A stretch of DNA of 9,963 bases. Origin: Nautiliaceae bacterium (GTDB lineage Bacteria; Campylobacterota; Campylobacteria; Campylobacterales; Nautiliaceae). The notes below the pieces were generated by a model. That model was given only the letters and a program-made list of their open reading frames with translations, was not told the DNA's origin and searched no databases. The DNA is taken from contig JAMOSM010000105.1 in the NCBI GenBank assembly GCA_027063075.1, forward strand, positions 1 to 9,963, written 5' to 3'. Shown here piece after piece: positions 5,543-9,963 of this stretch (within the stretch, counting starts at the first letter, position 1; each line of letters starts with the position of its first letter). The position numbers and the translations under genes are program-made.

Positions 5543-6939
5543 ATTTATACAATATTGACATTGAAAGAGGGATACTTAGTGCAATTTTATTTGACGGAAA
5601 AGTATATGAGGATGTGGCTTCAATTCTTAAGCCGAGCGATTTTTATCTGCCTTTTCATCAGGCTGTGTTTGAGACAATGGAGGAGCTTTATAAAAAAGAC
5701 TTACCGATAGATGAAGTGTTTTTAAAAGAAGAGCTTAAGAAAAAAAATAGACTTGATGAAGAGGCTCTTCTTGATATTTTAGGGACGGCTCCTATTGAAG
5801 CGGTTGAAGCATATGCAAGAGAACTTAAAGACCTTGCTACAAAAAGAGAACTTATTCACCTCTCAAATGAAATAAAAAAAATTGTACTTGAAGAAGACAA
5901 AAGAGCAATTGAAGAGGTTGAAGAGATTCAAAGCAGACTTTTTTCTATAGCTACTTCTAATTTAGCGGGGGATTTTAAAAACTCATCTTCTATTATTAGT
6001 GATACACTTGAGTTTATAAAAAAGCAGGCTGCTAAAAAAAATAAAATAGTAACAGGGCTTGATACAGGTTTTGTTGAACTTAACAGAATGACAGGCGGTT
6101 TTAATGAAGGGGATTTAGTGATTATAGCTGCAAGACCTTCTATGGGGAAAACCGCTTTTGCTTTAAATATAGCTTTAAATGTTTTAAAACAGGATAAAGG
6201 GGTTGCTATATTTTCTCTTGAAATGCCAGCAGAGCAGTTGATGTTAAGAATGCTTAGCGCCGGTGCTCAAATTCCTCTTCAGGATATAAGAAGGGGAAAT
6301 TTAAATGATGAAGAGTGGAGCAGGCTCTCTCTTGTTGCGGATGAATTTGCAGAAAAACCTTTATTTGTTGATGATGAGGGTAATATAAATATTCATACAA
6401 TAAGGGCAAAGCTTAGAAAACTTAAAGCTCAAAATCCTGATTTGTCTCTTGCTGTAATTGATTATTTACAGCTTATTAATTCAGACCAAAGAGAGAGACA
6501 TTTAGCAATTGCAGAGATTAGTAGAAGTTTAAAACTTTTAGCAAGAGAACTTCAAATTCCAATTATAGCCCTTTCTCAGCTTAACCGTGCGCTTGAATCG
6601 CGCCCTAATAAACGTCCGATGTTAAGCGATTTAAGAGAATCTGGGGCAATAGAGCAGGATGCTGATATTATTATGTTTATTTATAGAGACGATGTTTATA
6701 AAGCAATGGAAGCTAGGCAAAAGCAAAAAGAGGCACTGGAAAAAGGTAAAAAGGTTGAAGTTGAATTTGTGGAAAAAGAAGTAGAAGATGCTGAAATAAT
6801 TATAGGAAAACAGAGAAACGGACCTACAGGTACAGTTGAAATGCTGTTTCATAAAAAATATACTTTATTTACAGATAAAGTTAGTGAAGTTAATGAAATA
6901 GCACCTACAGAAGCCACAATAGAGATGCCTACCATTTGA
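5539..6939 (+). CDS. dnaB: replicative DNA helicase DnaB
   Basis: A 466-residue hexameric 5'-3' helicase that unwinds the chromosome at the replication fork. The N-terminal helical domain (about 5-100, with IERGILSAIL at 8-17) is followed by a linker helix and the RecA-like ATPase domain from about 165. Walker A is ARPSMGKTA at 198-206 (K204), SLEMP is at 226-230, Walker B is VIDYLQL (D308), SQLNR is at 346-350, DLRESGAIEQDAD is at 364-376, and KQRNGPTGT at 424-432 carries the probable arginine finger R426. Between YRDDVY (382-387) and EIIIGKQ (419-425) there is a charged segment of about 30 residues, absent from E. coli DnaB. I recall a C-terminal insertion of this kind in H. pylori DnaB. 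The start is TTG with AAAGGA upstream and overlaps the previous gene by TTGA. The 3' end overlaps comEC in the same way. No DnaC-type loader is in the window. Confidence 0.97.
   Translation: MNLYNIDIERGILSAILFDGKVYEDVASILKPSDFYLPFHQAVFETMEELYKKDLPIDEVFLKEELKKKNRLDEEALLDILGTAPIEAVEAYARELKDLATKRELIHLSNEIKKIVLEEDKRAIEEVEEIQSRLFSIATSNLAGDFKNSSSIISDTLEFIKKQAAKKNKIVTGLDTGFVELNRMTGGFNEGDLVIIAARPSMGKTAFALNIALNVLKQDKGVAIFSLEMPAEQLMLRMLSAGAQIPLQDIRRGNLNDEEWSRLSLVADEFAEKPLFVDDEGNINIHTIRAKLRKLKAQNPDLSLAVIDYLQLINSDQRERHLAIAEISRSLKLLARELQIPIIALSQLNRALESRPNKRPMLSDLRESGAIEQDADIIMFIYRDDVYKAMEARQKQKEALEKGKKVEVEFVEKEVEDAEIIIGKQRNGPTGTVEMLFHKKYTLFTDKVSEVNEIAPTEATIEMPTI
6700..6792 (+). other. charged insertion in the DnaB ATPase domain
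   Basis: Codons 388-418 encode a lysine- and glutamate-rich stretch (with KQKEALEKGKKVEVE inside) between motif-4 YRDDVY and EIIIGKQRNGP. In E. coli DnaB these motifs are separated by only about a dozen residues. The frame and base use are unbroken, so this is an in-frame protein insertion and not a mobile element. Confidence 0.6.
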
Positions 6940-8129
6940 GAAAAGTAACAATTCTCTGGGTTTTTCTGGCTTTTTTATTAAGGCTTCAGATTTCTTTTTT
7001 GAATTATCTTGATTTTATTTATTTTCCTGTTAAAGAAGTAAAAGCAAAAATAATCAATCAATATAAGAAAAAAAATTATTATGTGTTAAAACTTAAAAAT
7101 AATGAGGTTGTTTTTTTTACTACAAACAGGGATGAGCTTAAAAATCTTTTAAATGAAAATGTATCTTTAAAAATTTTTCCTCAAAAAGTCTCTTTTTTTG
7201 AGTATTTAAGAACTTTTTATGTCCCTTCATTTGATTTAAGGCTTTTGCCTTTAAGTAATATAGAATATTTTATTGAAAAACAGCACTCTTCTCAAGAGAT
7301 GCAAAATCTTTTTAAAGCTCTTTTTTTAGGTGAAACAATCGATTATGCCATCCGTGAGAAACTCTCAGCCCTTGGAATAAGCCATCTTTTTGCACTTAGC
7401 GGACTTCATCTAGGTATTATTTCTTTAGTGCTTTTTTTGATTTTTGGAAATGTTTATAAATTTTTTCAGCGCTTTTTTCCATACAGAAACAGATGGATTG
7501 ATATTGGTATTTTTGTTTTAATAAGTGAATTTTTCTATCTCTGTTTAACCTCTTTTCCCGCATCTCTTATAAGGGCATATGTAATGGAAGTTATTTTGTT
7601 TTTATTTGCTTTTTATCTCAAAAACCCTTTTTCTTTAAAAGTTTTGGTTCTTACTGTTTTTATTGCTTTTTACCTGTTTTTTATGAAGATTTTTGGAATT
7701 GGTTTTTTATTGAGTATTGTCGGGGTTTATTATATTTATCTTTTTTTTAGATATTTTAACCCTACGTTTTTAAATGGAATTTTTCTTCATTTTTATATGT
7801 TTTTGGTAATGTTTGTATGGAGCCATTATTTTTTTGGACAGATGAATTTATATCAGCTTTTATCTCCCGTTGTAAATATTGTTTTTTCTCTTTTTTATCC
7901 TCTTGAAGCTTTACTTCACTTAGCCGGGGTTGGAGGGGTGTTTGATGATTGGATTGAGCGGTATCTGAATGCAGGGGAAAAGTTTTATTATATCAATGTT
8001 TCAGGCTGGTTTTTGATTTTGTTTATTATGTTATCTTTAATTGCTTTTTTTAAAAAATGGGCTTTTTATGGTATAAATCTATTAGCATTTATTATTATTT
8101 TTGCAAGCATAGGAGGAGAGTTTGGTTAA
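6936..8129 (+). CDS. comEC: ComEC/Rec2-family DNA uptake channel protein, short form
   Basis: A 397-residue inner-membrane protein related to the channel that carries single-stranded DNA into the cytoplasm during natural transformation. A first helix (about 4-28) is followed by a short OB-like region (about 34-82, matching the DUF4131 position) and then the Competence domain. The signature is ALFLGE (128-133), then GISHLFALSGLHLG (147-160). At least seven further hydrophobic helices follow, with SPVVNIVFSLFYPLE marking the conserved late segment. The C-terminal metallo-beta-lactamase domain of Bacillus-type ComEC is absent; the protein ends right after the last helices. H. pylori has a similarly short form. 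The TTG start overlaps the dnaB stop (TTGA), and its ribosome site is weak, so coupling to dnaB translation is likely. The next in-frame ATG is far inside (residue 122). Whether this organism is transformable cannot be told from the window. Confidence 0.88.
   Translation: MRKVTILWVFLAFLLRLQISFLNYLDFIYFPVKEVKAKIINQYKKKNYYVLKLKNNEVVFFTTNRDELKNLLNENVSLKIFPQKVSFFEYLRTFYVPSFDLRLLPLSNIEYFIEKQHSSQEMQNLFKALFLGETIDYAIREKLSALGISHLFALSGLHLGIISLVLFLIFGNVYKFFQRFFPYRNRWIDIGIFVLISEFFYLCLTSFPASLIRAYVMEVILFLFAFYLKNPFSLKVLVLTVFIAFYLFFMKIFGIGFLLSIVGVYYIYLFFRYFNPTFLNGIFLHFYMFLVMFVWSHYFFGQMNLYQLLSPVVNIVFSLFYPLEALLHLAGVGGVFDDWIERYLNAGEKFYYINVSGWFLILFIMLSLIAFFKKWAFYGINLLAFIIIFASIGGEFG
8111..8116 (+). promoter_or_regulatory. 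strong ribosome binding site of the Upf1-like helicase
   Basis: AGGAGG stands 5 bases before TTG 8122, within the comEC end. It is the closest match to the full Shine-Dalgarno in the window and fixes the TTG start. Confidence 0.75.
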
Positions 8130-9963
8130 GTTAAAATTTAAATCAGTTGATGAATATAAAAGTTATTGGAGCGAACTGATAGAAAAAGAGCGTTTAGCGG
8201 AAAAAGAGTTTCATTTAAATGAAATTAAACGTTTAAGCGGAGTTGAGAGACAAAAAAGAGGACGTGCGGTTCTTGGTCTTAGAATGAAATATGTAAGTGA
8301 ATTTTTGGATTTTAAAATTTACCGTTTTAACAGAAACAATATGCCAGAACATCAGATAAAAGTAGGGGATATTGTTTTAGTCAGCAAAGGAGAGCCTTTA
8401 AAATTTAATCAGGAAGCTACAGTCAGTGCGGTTGGAAAAAATTTTATTGAAGTGTATTCAAAAGAGCCGATTTTCCGCTCAAAACTTTATAGATTAGATT
8501 TGTTTGTAAATGATATTACATTTAAAAGAATGTTAAAAGCCCTTGATAGTTTAGAAGAATCAAAATTCAGCGTTGATGTTATTCTTGGGAAAAAAGACCC
8601 TGAAATTAAAGAGGTAGATGTTTTTAGTGAGAGGCTCAATTCTTCTCAAAACGAAGCTTTAAAAAAATCTATTAAGTCGGAGTTGTTTTTAATTCACGGA
8701 CCTCCTGGGACCGGGAAAACCACCACTTTGGCTGAAGTTATAAAAAAACATATCGGCAAAAAAATTCTTGTAACTGCAGATAGTAACGTTGCGGTTGATA
8801 ATGTAATGGAAAAACTTAAAGAATACAATATTGTAAGAATAGGGCATCCGGCAAAAATAGAAAGTTCACTTATGAAATATTCTTTGGATGTGAAAATAAG
8901 ACGTGATAAGAGATATAAAGAAGTAGAAAAAATTATAAAAAAGATAGATGATTTAAAGTATTTGCAGGAAAAGAGAACAAAAAAACCTACTCCTGCAAGA
9001 AGAAGGGGAATGAGTGATGAAGAGATTTTAGAGCTTGCTAAACTAAAAAAGGGTAAAAGAGGTGTTAAGGCAGAATGGGTAGGTGAGATGGCTGAATGGA
9101 TTAAAATTCAGCAAAATATTAATAAACTCTATGATAAGAAAAACGCTTTGATTGAAGAGATTATGAAGGATGTTTTAAAAAATGCTGATATTGTTTTTGC
9201 AACAAACTCTGGTGCGGGTAGTGAATTTTTGGAAAACAGAACCTTTGATGTGGTGTTTATTGATGAGGCTGCTCAGGCAATGGAGCCAAGTACCTTAATT
9301 CCCCTTATTAAAGCGCCTCAGGCTATTTTTGCAGGTGATGACAAGCAGCTTCCGCCTACAATTTTAAGCAATGATGAGAGATTAAAAGTCAGTATGTTTG
9401 AGAGGTTTCATAAAATTTATCCTAAAAATGCCTATACCTTAGAAGTTCAATACAGAATGAATGAAAAAATCAACAACTTTCCAAGCTGCGAATTTTATGA
9501 ATGTAAGGTAAAAACATTTGAAAAAATCAAAAACATCACCATTAAAGACCTTGGTATTAAAGAGGATGAGTTTTATGCCGGGTTTGAGCCGTATGTGTTT
9601 TTTGACACTCAGGGGAAATTTTTAGAAAAAGTAAAAAAAGATTCACCTTCAAAATACAATCCAAAAGAAGCGGAATTTGTTGAAAATCTTGTAAAAAGAT
9701 TTTTGCAAAACGGGGCAAAAGAGGAGTTTATAGGTGTTATTACCCCTTATAAAGACCATGAGGAATATATAAAAAGGCTTTTAGAAAAAGAGGGGATAAA
9801 AGTTGAGGTTAAAAGTGTTGACGGCTTTCAGGGGCGCGAAAAAGAGATTATTATTGTTAGTTTAGTAAGGGCAAATGAAAAAGAGGAAATCGGGTTTTTG
9901 AGTGATATCAGAAGGCTTAATGTTGCAATTACCAGACCAAAAAGGAAACTCTTAATAATAGGG
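8122..9963 (+). CDS. Upf1/IGHMBP2-like superfamily 1 helicase (3' end outside the window)
   Basis: The open frame runs from TTG 8122 to the last base (614 codons, no stop), so the C-terminus is missing. An N-terminal region (about 1-170) with a likely beta-barrel part (VGDIVLVSKG, 81-90) leads into a UvrD/Upf1-type core. Visible motifs are Walker A GPPGTGKTT (193-201), Ia ADSNVAVDN (219-227), Walker B FIDEAAQA (379-386), III AGDDKQLPPT (404-413), IV QYRM (443-446), V VDGFQGREKE (566-575) and VI RRLNVAITRPKR (597-608). DEAAQ and VDGFQGRE are characteristic of the SF1B Upf1-like group, whose members unwind DNA or RNA 5' to 3'. A lysine-rich helical insert (about 252-355) lies between Ia and II, where family members carry the 1B/stalk parts. 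About 40-100 residues are probably missing. The start overlaps comEC by 8 bases and has a strong AGGAGG. The substrate, DNA repair or RNA, is not decided by the sequence. Confidence 0.9.
   Translation, partial: MVKLKFKSVDEYKSYWSELIEKERLAEKEFHLNEIKRLSGVERQKRGRAVLGLRMKYVSEFLDFKIYRFNRNNMPEHQIKVGDIVLVSKGEPLKFNQEATVSAVGKNFIEVYSKEPIFRSKLYRLDLFVNDITFKRMLKALDSLEESKFSVDVILGKKDPEIKEVDVFSERLNSSQNEALKKSIKSELFLIHGPPGTGKTTTLAEVIKKHIGKKILVTADSNVAVDNVMEKLKEYNIVRIGHPAKIESSLMKYSLDVKIRRDKRYKEVEKIIKKIDDLKYLQEKRTKKPTPARRRGMSDEEILELAKLKKGKRGVKAEWVGEMAEWIKIQQNINKLYDKKNALIEEIMKDVLKNADIVFATNSGAGSEFLENRTFDVVFIDEAAQAMEPSTLIPLIKAPQAIFAGDDKQLPPTILSNDERLKVSMFERFHKIYPKNAYTLEVQYRMNEKINNFPSCEFYECKVKTFEKIKNITIKDLGIKEDEFYAGFEPYVFFDTQGKFLEKVKKDSPSKYNPKEAEFVENLVKRFLQNGAKEEFIGVITPYKDHEEYIKRLLEKEGIKVEVKSVDGFQGREKEIIIVSLVRANEKEEIGFLSDIRRLNVAITRPKRKLLIIG

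Noticed and set aside
1..9963. Search for CRISPR arrays, insertion sequences, tRNA or riboswitch structures and defence genes
   Set aside because: No spaced direct repeats, transposase motifs, tRNA-like CCA stems or defence-type domains were seen. The Upf1-like helicase alone, without a nuclease or effector neighbour in the window, does not justify a defence-system call.

Overview
The window looks like ordinary core chromosome of a strongly AT-rich Campylobacterota (epsilonproteobacterium). A deep-branching, vent-type lineage such as the Nautiliales is my best guess. The reasons are the very low GC, the Campylobacterota-like forms of GpsA, TlyA, IspG and DnaB, the dnaB-comEC adjacency that I recall from Helicobacter, extended -10 promoters of the TGnTATAAT kind, and a tightly packed layout with overlapping genes. 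The assignment is inferred from protein character alone. No mobile element, CRISPR array, tRNA or rRNA was found.

Region 1 (1-3200, + strand) is a three-gene overlapping run. It holds a voltage-sensor potassium channel with a cytoplasmic RCK domain, a free-standing RCK (TrkA-type) protein that overlaps it by ATGA, and gpsA, which overlaps that by 8 bases. The first two probably work together in K+ flux control. gpsA supplies sn-glycerol 3-phosphate for phospholipids.

Region 2 (3197-3390) is a short intergenic space that hides a 33-residue single-pass membrane protein on the minus strand. It has its own ribosome binding site and extended -10. It converges on gpsA, with a 4-base overlap of the ends, and diverges from tlyA.

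Region 3 (3391-5143, + strand) is tlyA (rRNA 2'-O-methyltransferase) overlapping ispG (MEP isoprenoid pathway). Region 4 (5144-5248) carries a good promoter with a palindrome and short repeats at the predicted transcription start.

Region 5 (5249 to the window end, + strand) is a coupled operon. It holds a 97-residue membrane-anchored protein of unknown function, dnaB (replicative helicase), a short comEC-type DNA-uptake channel without a nuclease domain, and a Upf1/IGHMBP2-like superfamily 1 helicase that runs off the window. All junctions overlap by 4 or 8 bases, and the last three genes start with TTG. The set is DNA-centred (replication, DNA import, helicase), so joint expression is sensible, but a joint function is inference.

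No clearly new multi-gene system is visible. The most worthwhile leads are the 33-residue microprotein, the membrane protein coupled to dnaB, the paired RCK subunits, and the operator-like repeats in front of the dnaB operon.
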